Origin: Ciona intestinalis
Lineage: Eukaryota; Chordata; Ascidiacea; Phlebobranchia; Cionidae
Length of the DNA stretch: 64,000 nt
Direction of reading: 5' to 3'
NCBI RefSeq assembly: GCF_000224145.3
Contig: NC_020169.2
Location: forward strand, 230,257 to 294,256
Position numbers and translations under genes: made by a program. The notes under the pieces were generated by a model. It was not told where the DNA came from. It saw only the letters and a list, made by a program, of their open reading frames with translations, and did no database searches. Numbering within the stretch: the stretch's first letter is position 1; each line of letters begins with the position of its first letter. This document shows, in pieces, positions 13,401 to 28,400 of the stretch.

Positions 13401-16400
13401 ATACAAGTGATTGGGTTGTTCAAAGGGCTTCAATGTCTTCAAACTCAGCACCACATGTTGATATTACAACTGGATCAGGTACAACTCTTACATTTAATGT
13501 TTTTATATTTTAAAATTATTACTACTTTAATATGCACATAGTATAAGCAAATTTCTAGTTTTGTCAAACAGTAACTGTAGTTTTTTTTTCTGTTGTTATT
13601 TTTTATGCACTTTTATATAAAATAATTGTTTTGACTTAAAATGTTAAAGAAAAGCTTGTTGTCTGATGAGGAGCATTGTAACTCAATATTTATATCAGGT
13701 TGTTTAGTACAGAACATATTCAATTTAAACTGTTAATCACCATGCTTTGCAAAAGTTTTCTTTAAGATTTTAAAAAGTAATATATACATGTAATACTACT
13801 AATCGATTTGCAATTGATTAAGATTTATTTATATCTCAGTAATACAAGTGTTTAATACTGTGCACATTCATTACAGAAACTTTATATTGTTTTATTTCAT
13901 TTTTCGTGCTTAACAGGATCTGGAAGCTATATTCTATTTACATCATCACTTCCTAACAGACTTGGTGATGCAGCACGCATATACAGTGGAAACCCTCCTT
14001 ATAATCTACCAGCTCAATGTTTCACATTCTGGTATCACATGTTTGGTCCGGTGAGTTGTTTGCTAAAATACATATGGATAAATCTAATGCAGGTTTTTCT
14101 AATTTTTTATATTTTATTTGGGTAACTGACAATTTAGACAACCCGTAAGGGACCACTGGGTTATATCAACTGTTGTTAAGGATCTGGCTTAATAAGTTTA
14201 AAATAAGCAACTCTTGAAAAATGTTTTCAAATCAAAACTGTAAAACAATATCTCCCACAAAGTTTGTGGTAGCTTCAGCTTGTGTGCAATATTCGAATTT
14301 ATGAAACCACAAGACGTTATAAGCAGGGTTTGAATTAGTGGCATAAGCTTTCATCGCATTTTTCTATTTGTTAAAATTATATAATCGTATTTTTAAGTTT
14401 TAACTACTCACACCAACCCATGTCATTACATTACAGCATACATCATAACGTTTACAACGATTAAATACTTAAAATATCACTAACTGTAAAAGCGCAAATA
14501 TTCTATCAATCTACACACTTCTAATCTTAACACAATAAATGCATCTAATCACTACTGTGATAATAACTGACAATACAATTGCTGCTATATTTCGACAATT
14601 AAACTGTTACTAAATCCCTATTTTATCATAAATAATCCACGTATGAATTGATACTGTTGTGACATAAAATAATTATTCGCTTGCCTGATGAGTTAACCTT
14701 ATTGCAAGGATGCTAGCCTAATGGGTAGTTCACTGTGTTTGGTAACTGTCTGTCCATTGCTAAAAATGATTTATCTAACGCAAAATGGTAATTGTGACGT
14801 GTTATTTTGATCCTTGTTTATGTTAGAGAAAAAACAAAACACCCAAAACTCCAAAAAAGTGTTAAAGTTTCTTTGAAGTAGAAAATACAAGAAAAGTATA
14901 TAATTACTTAACAACTACAAAGAGAACGGAAATAATAAAAAAATAAAGGTCATTAAAACATACAACATATAAAAAAGTGGATTGTTTACAAAGTGTGTTT
15001 GACTGTTAGACCCAGCATACATTAAACTCACAATGAGTTGCAACAGATTACTTAAACATCAAAAAACAATTATTACAATGCTAAACACACTAGTTTTAAA
15101 GATATATTCATGCACAATAATAATATCAAATAAATCATATACCTATATTAAAATTAGCAATAGGATACGAATACTTTTAGTTTTAATTATATTTTTAAAA
15201 AAGCGATATCTCTTTTTTCAGCATGTTGGAACATTGAGTCTTTACATGCAGTCTACCACAAATGTAATCGGTTCAACACCAATATGGTCACATAGCGGGG
15301 GCACCACTAATAATTGGTTCAATATACATGTGGATGTTGCACCTGTGGCCGGTTCCTTATTTATTATTGAAGGAATTGTTGATGCCCAGGATGGTGGTAT
15401 GTGTAACTCAGTGATTCTTAACCTTTTTTCCAATTACACTGCCTAATTTTCCTTTTCTTCTTATTTACTGGTTGCCTAATATAAAAAAACATTATCAATT
15501 TTTCAGTTTATATAAACACTTTTAACACTTTGAACTTCGTGCTCAATTTAAGAATTTTTTCGAATCTTTATGAAAATATGTTTTGTTTTTAAAACTGTTG
15601 TCATATTACATTCTAATGATGCCACTGACAAAATGAATAACAATAATACTCTTTAAGTAGACATAGATACACAGTACCTAATATTTTACCAGCACATTTG
15701 CACACCCTAAAATGCTAATGCAAATTTTTAACCTAATATTTTGTTTTAGGTGATATTGCTATTGATGACATTAGGTTGTCACCAGACCAGTGCCCATTCT
15801 CGGAGATTGGGGTCTGTGACTTTGAAAGTGAACTAATGTGTGGTTATCTAATTGAATCTAGTGGCTTATATACTTGGCTGCATGCTAGTGCATTTTTAGC
15901 TGAAGAGCAATATCCTAAATCTCCACTGTATGATCATTCACAAAACAGCTTTTATGGAAAATATATGTTGACTTCTGCTAATGGTGTTTCCTCAACCACT
16001 ACACGGTAAGCAAACATAGGTAATTCTAGCATGGTAGGGCTACCTAAGGAGCAAATTGATCTGAAGATATCACTAAAGTTTTTACAACGAAACAGCTTCT
16101 GAAATGATTGCATAAATAACAGCTTGAAACTTGATCCCTTTGGATTACATTTTTTTTGTTGGTATGTTCCTTTAATAAGCAAAAAGGATTTATTAATGTA
16201 ACCAATACTTGCTTTGCAACTTGGTGTGGAATAGGTTATTTTTTTTATTATGGTTTACCACCTTTGTGCTGCCACAGTGGTTGGACCACTAACCTCCAAA
16301 TTAGAGCATATGACAATTAAATGTAATTGATTTAACTCTGTGGTACTTTATAAGTTATCCAAATTGTTAGCCATAGATAGAAGGGAAAAGTTTATAAATT

Positions 16401-19400
16401 TCATTAAATTCAGGTTACTCTCGCCTACTCACTCTCCCACAAACGGAGATTGTCTGGAGTTTTGGTATTACATGTCAGGGTTGCGTACGGATGCCTACTT
16501 AAGGGTTTATCTTAAACAAGGCACCAGTTTAGGATCGGCAATTTGGGAAGCAGTTGGAGATAAAGGAACTTCATGGAATGTTGCTCAGATATCTATATCA
16601 TTACAACAATATCATCAGGTAAACTAGATTTTTAACGTTACTATATGGATGATCAGAGCATAATTACAGCTTTACCAATTACATTTATGTTAATCATTTT
16701 TCCACTTAAAACACGATTTTTGAAAAATAAAAATTTGGCAATTTCTGATAACTGATGAAATAGTGTATTAAAGCTACTGCAATAAATTTTTTTAATATAT
16801 CGTTTCATAGAATAATGTATGCCAATATAGTTAGGTTTGCTTATTATATTAACTTACATTCTAGATTGTATTTGAAAGTTATTCTGGAACTGCTCCTACA
16901 CAATCCTATGACTTCATAATCGCTCTTGATGATGTGGTGGTTCGCAAAGGCAATTGTCCCGTGCAGGGAAACTGTGACTTTGAGAACGGAGCTGGTACTT
17001 GGCAGAATAATAATAATAATGCATTGCCCGGGTTTAATCAGGCGCAGATGGATTGGTTGGTTGGTAGCGGAATTCAAACAAGAAGTTCCAGTGTTGGACC
17101 TGCAGTGGATCATACATTTGGAACACCAGCTGGTAAGTATTTTTTAAAATTAAAGATAATAACTTTTACTGGCTTATATTGTTTGCTATCTTGTAAATGT
17201 TTAATAAGAGTAAGATGCTGATGTACATACTGCTCATAAGAATACCTGTGTTTAACTAAACGAAGAATATTGATCATCATAATACAAACTTCCAGGTCAA
17301 TATGTGTATGTGAATTACATATACCCCCATGAAAGTGGTCATCGTGCTCAGCTATTTTCGGAAACAGTTCTCAGTGATTTTGCTCAATGCTTCAGATTCT
17401 ATTACTACATGAATGGTCCAGATGCTGGTGTGTGTAATATAAATATTTTTTAAAGGAATTTTCAAATTAAAAGTCATTCGAAACCCTTAACTTTCTGTCA
17501 GCTTTGACCAGGGTACTATTTCAACTACAAGTTGTTTTAAAGAATTCTAGCTACATTTTCATTATGCCTAGCGGTATCTGTAGCATAGTTTGATATAGTA
17601 AGTGTTTATATTACATTGGTGTTAACCACAGGTGATTTAGTTCTTTGGATTGGTCAGGATAATGCTGGTGTATATACACCATACACCATGTGGCAACTTA
17701 GTGGAGCACAAAGTAATGATTGGTTGGAAGGAACGATCTCACTGCGTGGACTTATTGCTCCTTATAATGTAAGTTGTTTCAAATACATTTCTTCCAGAAA
17801 TATCCAAACCTTGCTAGATTATCTTTACTGCCTTATATTGGTAAAAACACAAAGCGTTTAGACCAAGCTTTGTAGTTTTTATTGCTGTAATCAATGTTTT
17901 ACTCGCTATCTGGTTGATCTGCCTTTATCAACATTTTACCCATTGTTGTCCTTGGTATATCAGAGCAATATCACCATTTAAACCATTACATTTCTGTTTT
18001 TTTTTCTTCCATTTATACCAAATTTGAATATATTTTTACAACCAGATCAGATAATCAAGAAAGTAGTAAACTAGAAGTTTACTAATGTTTTTAATAGCTA
18101 CTGTTTGAAACTGTGCTAACAAGTGGGTTAAGTGGTTACATTGCATTGGATGACATTGAATTTTTACAATTTGATTGTGGAACGTTTCCTTTGGAAGCTG
18201 ACCCAAGTTATAATGATGGTTCAACAACCACGCCATTCCCTACCACACAACCTCCTATACCAGATGGTCCTATTAATTGTAACTTTGACCAAAACTTATG
18301 CAGCTATGTGCAGGTTAGTTACTATATGTGTTATAGGAGTTTTATTAGTATAATGAAAATAATAACTCTATTTTCCTTTTCGATTACGGTAGCAAAGATT
18401 TAGAAATGTTTTCAACGAAACAACGGTTGTTGAAACAAGCTTACAGTTAAAAACATATTTACATTTATAATTGAAAAAAAAAAAAACAAGAAACAAAAAG
18501 TGTGCAGGAGCCATTTATTGGGGGGAGTCAACATTCAAAGAGGATTAACCAAAAGATTGGGTCATGATAGAAAAACTAAAACCCAAAAAATGAATTCCAC
18601 CAATAGTTCACAGTGAACAGTTTCAGAAGCAAACTTGTAAATTGTAGAAGAAGTGCATTACTGTAATACACAAGAAATTAAATATAAAAATAAATTCCTA
18701 AAAAGACACAGGTACAAAAGATGCAGCGATGCTAATCAAGTATCACATAGCATATTATTATAACATTAGTTTGTTACCAATATTTTATTTTATGATAAAA
18801 CGCAAGTTATATGCTACAGTACCAGAGAAGTTTTTCGGTTTTACTCTGATTTTTGTAAATAAAATATTTTCATTGGCTTTTTAAAAACAATAAGCAGACA
18901 TAATTATTATGTGCTTTTTAACAATAAACATCTTGTTATCGGATCTGGAAAATTCCATTGTGCTGTGAGGTAAAACACATGCCCACCTTTTCTAATTATT
19001 ATAACTTGAATAGGATACAACTGATATATTTGACTGGTCGCAAGGTACAGGGAACACACCTACACAGAACACAGGCCCCAATGGTGACCACACTACTGGG
19101 ATTGGAAAATACATTTTTATTGAAACATCAACGCCAACATTGCCAGGGGATTATGCTGTTATTATGAGTGGTGTAAGCCCTTCAACTAGAGGATCATGCC
19201 TCAGATTCTGGTAACTTATTTTAACAAATACTTAAGCTTGTGATTATTGTTATCATAAAAATACAATTACCCACAAGTTGTAACTCTTATGCTGGAACAA
19301 GAAGTTTAACATGCTAGCACAAGTAATAACAATTAAAGTTGCCTGCCAAGAATAAATAATTTACATTTATTTAATTCAGATTTTCACTTCAAACATATCT

Positions 19401-22400
19401 GAAAGCCACCTAAAGAGAATACTAAATTGCTAATAATCAAAATGTGTAAAAAATGTATTGCTTATTTAAAATGTTGTGTTTCAGGTATTCAATGTATGGA
19501 TCTTATATACAACGTTTGGAGGTTTTGATTAAGCAACCATCAACAAATGCAACATTGTTATGGAAACAAGATACAGGGTTAGGTAGTGCATGGTACCCTG
19601 CTGCTGTTGATATCATATCAGATTATGACTTTCAGGTGGTGTTCCATGTGTAAAAGTTGTGTGTGATGTACTTTCTATAAGGATTCAGAGATTTTTAGTT
19701 TTGAATTTTTAACATTAAGTTGATGATTGTGAAATGTAAAGTTTATAGTGTGAAATTGCAACTTTACATTTTAGGCTGACCTAAAGCTTTCAATTATTGG
19801 CTTTGGATTAATATATTAAAGTTTCTGTAATAGAGATTTTGCAGTACAAAACTTTTTTAATCATCTATTATTGCAGATATACTTTAATGCCACAGCAGGC
19901 AGCAGTTACACTGGTGATATTGCTATTGATGATGTTCAATTAATACTTGGGTTGTGTCCACCACCAAATGACCAGGAGTTGTTTTGTTCATTTGAGGATG
20001 ATCTTGCATGTGGTTACCAACAAGACAACACAGATGATTTTAACTGGATACAAACTTCAGGAGGTATGCTACTATTCTCATTTTTCATGGGTTTAATTTT
20101 TTTTTTTTTTATTTTTGTATATAATATGTTTTTATCAAACAAAATCTAACCATTTAAGGCTTACTGCTTTCATGATGTGATAATTTTTGTATCTACAGGC
20201 ACATCAACAATTGATAGTGGTCCTACATACGATCATACATATGGTACTACATATGGTAGATATATGTACACTGAAGCCTCATCACCAAGGGTTAAGAATG
20301 ATAAAGCACGTTTAATAAGTCGACCATATAACCAATACAAAAGCACAGGTGGTGGTTATGAGTGTCTTACATTCTACTATCACATGTATGGATCTACAAT
20401 GGGTACGTTGAATGTATACAGAACAGCAGGGTCAGATATAGAAGGGCAACCACTTGGAAGTTCTATTTGGAGTATGTATGGTGACCAGGGAAACCAATGG
20501 CATATCGCACAGGTATGTTGGTTTTAATAAAATTCAAGGCAAATACTTAAATCTATAATTTAAAGCATTTCCTTTAATAAATATACCAAGCCCAACAATT
20601 CACAACAAAAGAAATAAAGCCGACAAAATCAACTTTTAGGAATGTAGCATTAGAATCATGCAATTAGGTGTTTGCTAAAAGCATTTAATAATGTTGTGAC
20701 TTGACCCCTACTCCCTACCAATAGCTAAGTGGTCAGGTGGTTGCACAGTAAGCAAGTGGCATTGGGTTCAATACTAGCTGAAGCACAGATTATTCGCTTC
20801 AACATCATCGTTACTATAAGTATATTGTGTTGTCCAAATTGTTGGTTATATGAATTAATAAGGAACAAAAACATAGTTTACCAAGAAAAATATGTGGTAA
20901 CTCGAAAGTGGGCGCGAAGTGTATGAAATATAACTGTTATGCCCTCATGCGAAGATAAACTAGTTTTATTTATTTATCCAACTTTTCGATTTATATTGTT
21001 TTTAGATAAGTTACCTTAACACTGGAACATATCAGTTGATCTTTGAAGGTGTAGTTGGAAGTAACTTTGCAAGCGATATAGGTATTGATGATGTAACTAT
21101 CACACAAGGTGAATGTGCTCCAGTTGCAAGTTGTAGCTTTGATGCTGTAAGTTGATTAATACCGAAATTATTTAAAAATTGAATAAATTTAAAAAATTTC
21201 AGGGAATGTGTACATTTACTAACGAGCAAGATTCTGATGATTTTGATTGGATAGTTGGTTCCGGATCACACGGCACAGGTCCACCATATGATCACACCAC
21301 AGGAACCACACAGGTCAGATCTTGCAATTATTAAACATAATATTAAATTCTTATGCAGTGGGATAATTTTTCCTAAAATGCTACTTATTGGTGCTGAAAA
21401 AAGGTTTTTGCTATAAAGAATGTACGAAAAAAATGCAGAATGTGTTTGAAACACTGATGTCAAAAGAACAAACAGTTAAAATACTTGCATTTTCATGCAG
21501 GGTAGCTATATGTTCATTGATTTATCACAACAAATAAATCAAGGAGATATTGCACGATTAAATTCTGAACGGATGGTTCCTACTACTGGCACTGCTTGTC
21601 TTCAATTTTGGTATTTTATGTATGGTGATGGAATTGGTACTTTGCAAGTTCTGATCAACCAAGGGATTCCCGGCACACATAATGTTAATGCAAATATGTT
21701 CCCTGTTTGGTCACTCAGTAAGGAGCAGGGGAATCAGTGGTATTCTGCTCAGGTAAAAATAAGAAAAATGTTTATGGTTAATTTTAAATTTCAAAAAAGC
21801 TGCTACGATTAAAGGCGAAGCGACAAGTCACTAAGCAGTAATTGTTCAACTCAGTGGCCACTACTGAAGGGTTTCTAAACTGACAGTTATACATAAGAAA
21901 ACTGTTACCCACAAATTTGCATACTTGGTAATAAATAAGCAAGCTGGCGGTGTTTCAATCATGCATAATAGTCTGTTGTAGAACATGCATGTTATAACTT
22001 TTTAGTTGCACAACTGACCGAGAAATTGTTTGGTTCCATGATTTTTAATTACAGGTACCAATATCAAGTGTTATTGAATATAACATAGTATTTGAAGCAG
22101 TCCTTGGTTTACCCAATTTACCTAATGGTTATCTTGCTATTGATGATATACGGTTTGTTGATGATAAATTTTGCACATTACTTCCACCTGAAGCTGAACC
22201 ATTTCAAGATCTTACCGTTGCTAACTGTAACTTCGACCAGAACACTTGTGCATGGACAAATAGTAATGACGGTCAGTTAGTATACACTATTCCATATATC
22301 ATATTATTGCTATTGGGTAAAAGACATTCTTGTTTATAATGATTAACACAAGATGTCACAAAAATATATAAAAAATATATATGTTGTATAACTTCCATGC

Positions 22401-25400
22401 TGCAAACCTTTCATTCAGCAGTAATAAAAAAGGTTGAGTATGTAAAGTGAATTTTTTAAATTTTAAATTTGAATTAAGAAATTTTTTAAATTTGAATTAA
22501 GAAAGTTGGGGTAATAGTCAAACCAATGGATTTAGGCGTGTCTTCAGCTTGTAAAAGGTTTTGAAATTCAGTAATCTACTTAACAGATGATTTTGACTGG
22601 TTACGTATATCTGGACATACAAGCTCTGCCAACACTGGACCAGATGGTGACCATACATCAGGTACAGGTTATTATATATATATGGAAAGTTCAAGCCCAA
22701 GAGTTCCTGGTGATCGCACTGTGCTTCTATCCCCATGGTTGCCTCCACTATCAAACTCAGGCTGTTTTGGGTAGGTGATAACTTATTGAATTTTTGAAGC
22801 TTTATTTAAACTTTAAAAATCAAATAAACCAAAAATAAATACTTACAGAGTTACCCAATCTATAAAGCCATTTGCATGTGTGCATCAGGACAACCGTTTT
22901 TTTTTTATTCCTATGTTGTTCCACAATGCAAATATAAAGCTGGTAAAGTCAGTGGCTGTATAGGTCAATGAAGCAACTACCTATATAAAACAAACATTAC
23001 CTCTTCTATAACTCCAAGGTAAAATGAGTGATCATCATGTTTCATGTACAGATTCTGGTATCACATGTTTGGGGCCACAGTAGAAACTCTAAACATGTAT
23101 CTTGAATTTTCTCATGGAGATCGCATATTGTTGTGGACCTTAACAGGAAAGCAGTCAAATTATTGGTTACCAGCAAAATACACAATCCAAACTTTTACAC
23201 CTGTGCGTTTCTGGATTGAGGCTTTTGTTGGCCAGAGCTTCAGTGGTGATATTGCTTTGGATGATTTTGTATTGGACTATGGAGTCTGCCCACCAGATGT
23301 ACGTTGCTTTTTGCTTATATATACAAACTGTTGTTGCCAGGCGTAATGTGAATCACCTACCCTTTTCTGCCAAACTTATTTTGTATAAAAAGCGCCAAGT
23401 CTTAAATAGGATAAAGAAAATTTAAGTATAAAATATTTAAAGGAAAAAATAGTTAGTAAAGCTGTATCAAATTTATTTTGAAATATTTGACTTAATAAAC
23501 CTCAACCAACTGTGGGTTTACCTTATGTTGCACCACCACACTTCTGCATCATATGTGTTGAATTCAATTTTCATGGCTTGTAGCAGACGATGATTTTGTG
23601 GAAAACATAAACTTATATCATAAATACCTAGTAGATAAAACAGGCTAACAGTAATATGCAAACAACTTTTATTTTTTAATTCAAATGTTTATAAAACTAT
23701 ATATTTAACAGGGAACATGTAATTTCGAGGCTGATCATTGTCAGTGGACGCAATCCATCAGTGATGTGTTTGACTGGTCACGTGGTAACAACGGTACTTC
23801 ATCTCAAGGTACTGGTCCATCATTAGACCACACATATGGCTCACAAGTTGGAAAATACAGTTTTATTGAAACATCAAGGTAACTGACACAAACGCTCATA
23901 CACACATATATGTGTATAACTATAAAGTGTTTCACCCATGGATAATATAAACCCTAAACAGCTCTTTTCTCAAATTTATTTTTAATTATATTCGATATTC
24001 TGTTCAATTTGTCTTCATCAGAATTGAATATTTTTTCTGGAAAAAATGTTGTTGCAAAACTGAATTTGTATTTTCCCAGAAGGTGCTGTTTCTGCACACT
24101 TTACTGGGCTAATATTTCTTAAACAATTCAGGTTTATCAGCATACCTTTTTTCTAAAAGGAAAAACTTTGTGCCAACTTTTTCTGTCAGGAGATAGTAAA
24201 ACTTTGTTTTGTTGTATTGATGCATTTTACATCTTAAGTAAATTACATAAAAGTAAAAAGCTTTAAAAAGTGAAAAATGATAGGTGGGGTACGTTACTGG
24301 TTGAAATTTATTTAAAAGTTTTTACAAACATTTACCATTTACACAGCCCTCGCATAGCGGGCGACACAGCTCAGCTTATCAGTTATGACTATCCAGCTGC
24401 AAGTAGATATTGTTTTGAAATGTTTTACCACATGTTTGGTGCATCCATTGGGAAACTGAATGTTTATGTGAAACCTTCAAGTCAAAAATTATCTCCTTCG
24501 CAACTTGTGTGGAGTGAAACCGGCAATCAGGGTGACTTGTGGAGATATATGCAAGTCACTGCAACTAACCCAAGTGATGATTTTAATGTAAGTTGATTAT
24601 TGACCACTAAACAGTGGTTAGATTTCTTGCTTTAGTTTAGAGTATGCCTTGCTCCAGTATATTAGGTTAAAAGCTAAATGCTGTCATTATTGTGGGTAAG
24701 TTGAAGTGTAATTGATTCAATCCAGTAGTCATTGCATTAAGGGATGGGACTTGTCGGTAAGTGACTTTAAGTTGCCGCACAACATACACAACCACATGAT
24801 ATCAACTTAAATGCAATATTATCTTAATATAAGTTACAGAAGTTATGTTTTGTATTGATTTAGATTGTGGTTGAAGGAGTGGTGGGTTCTAGTTGGTCAG
24901 GTGACATTGCAATAGACGATACAAGAACTAATGTTGGTGATTGCCTACCTCAAGGTTTTTGCGATTTCGAACAGAACTTCTGCTCGTGGGTTAATGTACA
25001 AACTCCTGGTAAGATATCGGATTTACATTATTTCTATGTATATCCTAAAACAAAGATCAAAAATTCAAAGCTAAAATTTCTTAAACTGTAACTTCAAACT
25101 GCATAAATGCCGTCAACATAATATTCATTTCTTTGCCTGTAACCCTAAACAAATTTATTTTCTCAGCTATGAATTGTCAAATAAATCGACTTTAAATTTG
25201 TTAATTTGAAATGTGAGTTTTGAGTAATTTATTTTAAATATTTGATCTTGAATTGACGTCACACAAGTTTCTTGCAGCGTTTTATCAAACTGCATTATTT
25301 GAAATGTTCCACATTATTAGGTTTGGATGAGATGGATTGGGTTCGGAATGCTGGTTCTACTCCAAGTGTGACAACTGGTCCTACTGTTGATCATACAACG

Positions 25401-28400
25401 GGATCGTCACTTGGTTTTTACATTTATATTGGTAAGGCCATTAACCTAAATTTTATTTAATAAAATACCAGAATTAACCACAATTTAGGTTGATTAACCA
25501 CAATTTAGTTATTCATACGTTTTTCTGAATATGATCTCCTAATTCCTAATGTAGACCAGACTGTATAGTTTTAGTTTAAACATTATTTTAGTAGTTATCT
25601 GGACAGTATTAACATTTTACCTGTTACCCTCCTTGGTAGATCAGAGCGTTATCACTGTTTTAGCCATTACATTTATGCAAATCATTTTTTATGTCTCTAT
25701 AATGATGTTCAATGATACGTATTGCAATTGTTTTATAAACAGAAACAAGTCAGTCTTCCACTGGAGATACAGCATGGTTGTTAAGTTCATCTTATGAACC
25801 AACATCTCAATTATCATCGGGTGGTTTATGTGTCTCATTCTGGTTTCACATGTTTGGTGATAATACTGGAAGTTTAAATGTGTATACAGCACAAGATAAT
25901 CAGGTAAATAATGTATCGTATAATCAGGTGTTCTGACAAATTTATATTTCATTCTTATATTTTGTCATTCTATTCAGGTCAGTTTCTTTAGGATAAAAAA
26001 ATGTTGATTCTGGTTATTATTAAATACTGTTAAATAAACTTTGTTTTTATTTTTTTTTGTAGAACTTTAAAACACTAGTTTGAGTAACAAGTTTAGCACC
26101 TGTCAGGAAAAGTATATATACTTTAAACCTAATGCAATATTTTTAACGACATTTTCATGTTTTTAGGATAATCTTGTATTGAAAGATATGCTTTGGTCGC
26201 GCACTGGTGATCATGGTGATTATTGGCTACCTGCTGCTGTCAATGTGACATCACAAGAGAGATTCTTTATCATAATTGAAGCAGTCAAAGGAAAGGGTTA
26301 TACAGGTAAAAATTGTTCCATAACAATTTACAGCAGCAAATTCGTAGCACATAGTTCAAAACTCCCAACTCGTGTTCAATATCCTAATACGCTTTTTGTG
26401 TCTTTAAATGGTCTGTTGCATATTATTGTTTTATTATTACAGGCGATATATCAATTGATGACCTTGATGTGTTGAAATATCCATGCGATACATTAACCCA
26501 ACCAACTCTACCCCCCATTGACGCTCCTACACCGGCACCTACACCATGGGACTGTGATTTTGAATTAGATTGGTGTGGCTGGACAAATCAGTTAAACTTA
26601 AACTTAAACTGGACAAGATGGCAAGGCAAATCATCGAGCTCATATACTGGACCATCAACAGATCACACCACTCTGTCTGAGAATGTTAGTTTTAGAATAT
26701 TGATTTAAATTATATTTTGTACTGATGTAATTTGAAAATAAGGAGCTTACATCTAACACAAAACCAAGAACGCAAAGATTTTTAGACAAATTTTTTTAAG
26801 TAAGCTTAGAAAGACTAAAAAATAGGAAATAAATATTAAACAATAATATAAAATGGAGGGCACCAGAACATACACATCTTACTTAATAAAACCATAAAAA
26901 TATTAAATAAACACTAAAATACTAACAAACACGTTTTAAAATACTATTTCCAATTCCCCCTTTATTTATTTAATACATAAAATTATACTATTTTTAGGGT
27001 TACTACATATATGTTGATATGGATTATGTGGGTGAAGACCCTCACATGAACGACCCAGCTCAGGTGTTTAGCCCCATGCTTACTGTTACTGATGAAAATG
27101 GCCTGTGCTTAACATTCTGGTACCACATGTATGGTGACCATGTAAATCAGTTGGGTGTGTATGTCAAGCAAAGGGATTATACTTCTGGGTTGTTATGGTC
27201 AAGGCAGGGAAGTCTTGGGTCCTCATGGAACTATGGACAGGTAAGCATTTTGTTGTTTGTGCATTTAAAAAAAAAAAAGTAAACATTTCATAACTGGTGG
27301 TATGGGCAATTTAAAATGTGTTTTGTAGTTTATAAATCAGTCGTAAAAATCGTTTTGTGTTTAAATATCATCATACAGTTGTCGGGAGAATTTGCCTTAT
27401 AGCTAAAACTGAAGAAGACTGGTTTTGTTTCTATATGCTGTTAATTTTTTTTGGCATGTGTTTTTTTGAAAAAAAACTCTTAAAATTAATCACCCCAAGT
27501 TCCAACCAAACCCAGCCATCTTATTAGAATGTCCACATTGGCAGGTATACAGATAGAAGAAGGAAATACTGCCTTTAGTTTTTCTGCCACACTAAAATAA
27601 TTAATTATTACTACTAAATCAGTGAATAATATCCATATTTGTTTATATAGGTTAGCATTCAGCGTGCCGGTGACTTTACAGTTGTGTTTGAAGCTTTAAG
27701 GGGTGCCGGATATAAAGGAGATATTGCACTGGATGACATCAAGTTTATTATCGGAGCATGCCCAGCAACTCAGTTGTGTGATTTTGAAGAAAATAATATA
27801 TGCGGTTTTGAAAATGATCCAACTGTTGAATTTGTTTGGATACTTAACCAAGGAAATACAACCACAGTTAACACTGGTAAATAAATAGAATTTTGTTTCT
27901 ACAACATCAGAGAACAGAAAAAATTTAATTTAAACACTTCCAAAAGCTTTTTTAATATCCATTATTTTTAGCCATCTTACTTTGTCAGCTGTAATTTCAA
28001 GACGTTACATGGATGGAAGTCTTAATTTTGATTTTCTTTGAATTGCTGCGGCACTAATATTCCATAGTTTTAATATCATTATAAATACATAGGTCCGTCC
28101 ATCGACCATACCACACAGACAGGGAATGGACATTACATGTTGGCGGATGCGAGTTCTGTAGATAAAGAAGGTTCAAGGGCTAAACTTATCACAGCTAAAC
28201 ATGCTGCCACTACTGATAAATGTGTTACATTCTGGTAAGTATTTGTTGAAAATAAACATTTTTAACTCCCTCTCAGCACAGTGACTGGGGGTTACCAAGT
28301 TGAAGGTTAGAAGTTGTATCATTGTTACTATTATGTCTTTAATTTTCCAACTAATGGGTAGTCCTAATTGGTAATCAAACAAAAAATTTAATCACTCATT

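Noticed and set aside
14051..15221. Long intron in MAM9, searched for a hidden exon or element
   Set aside because: The flanking exons join in phase 0 (FWYHMFGP / HVGTLSLYM); no conserved motif or repeat was found inside.
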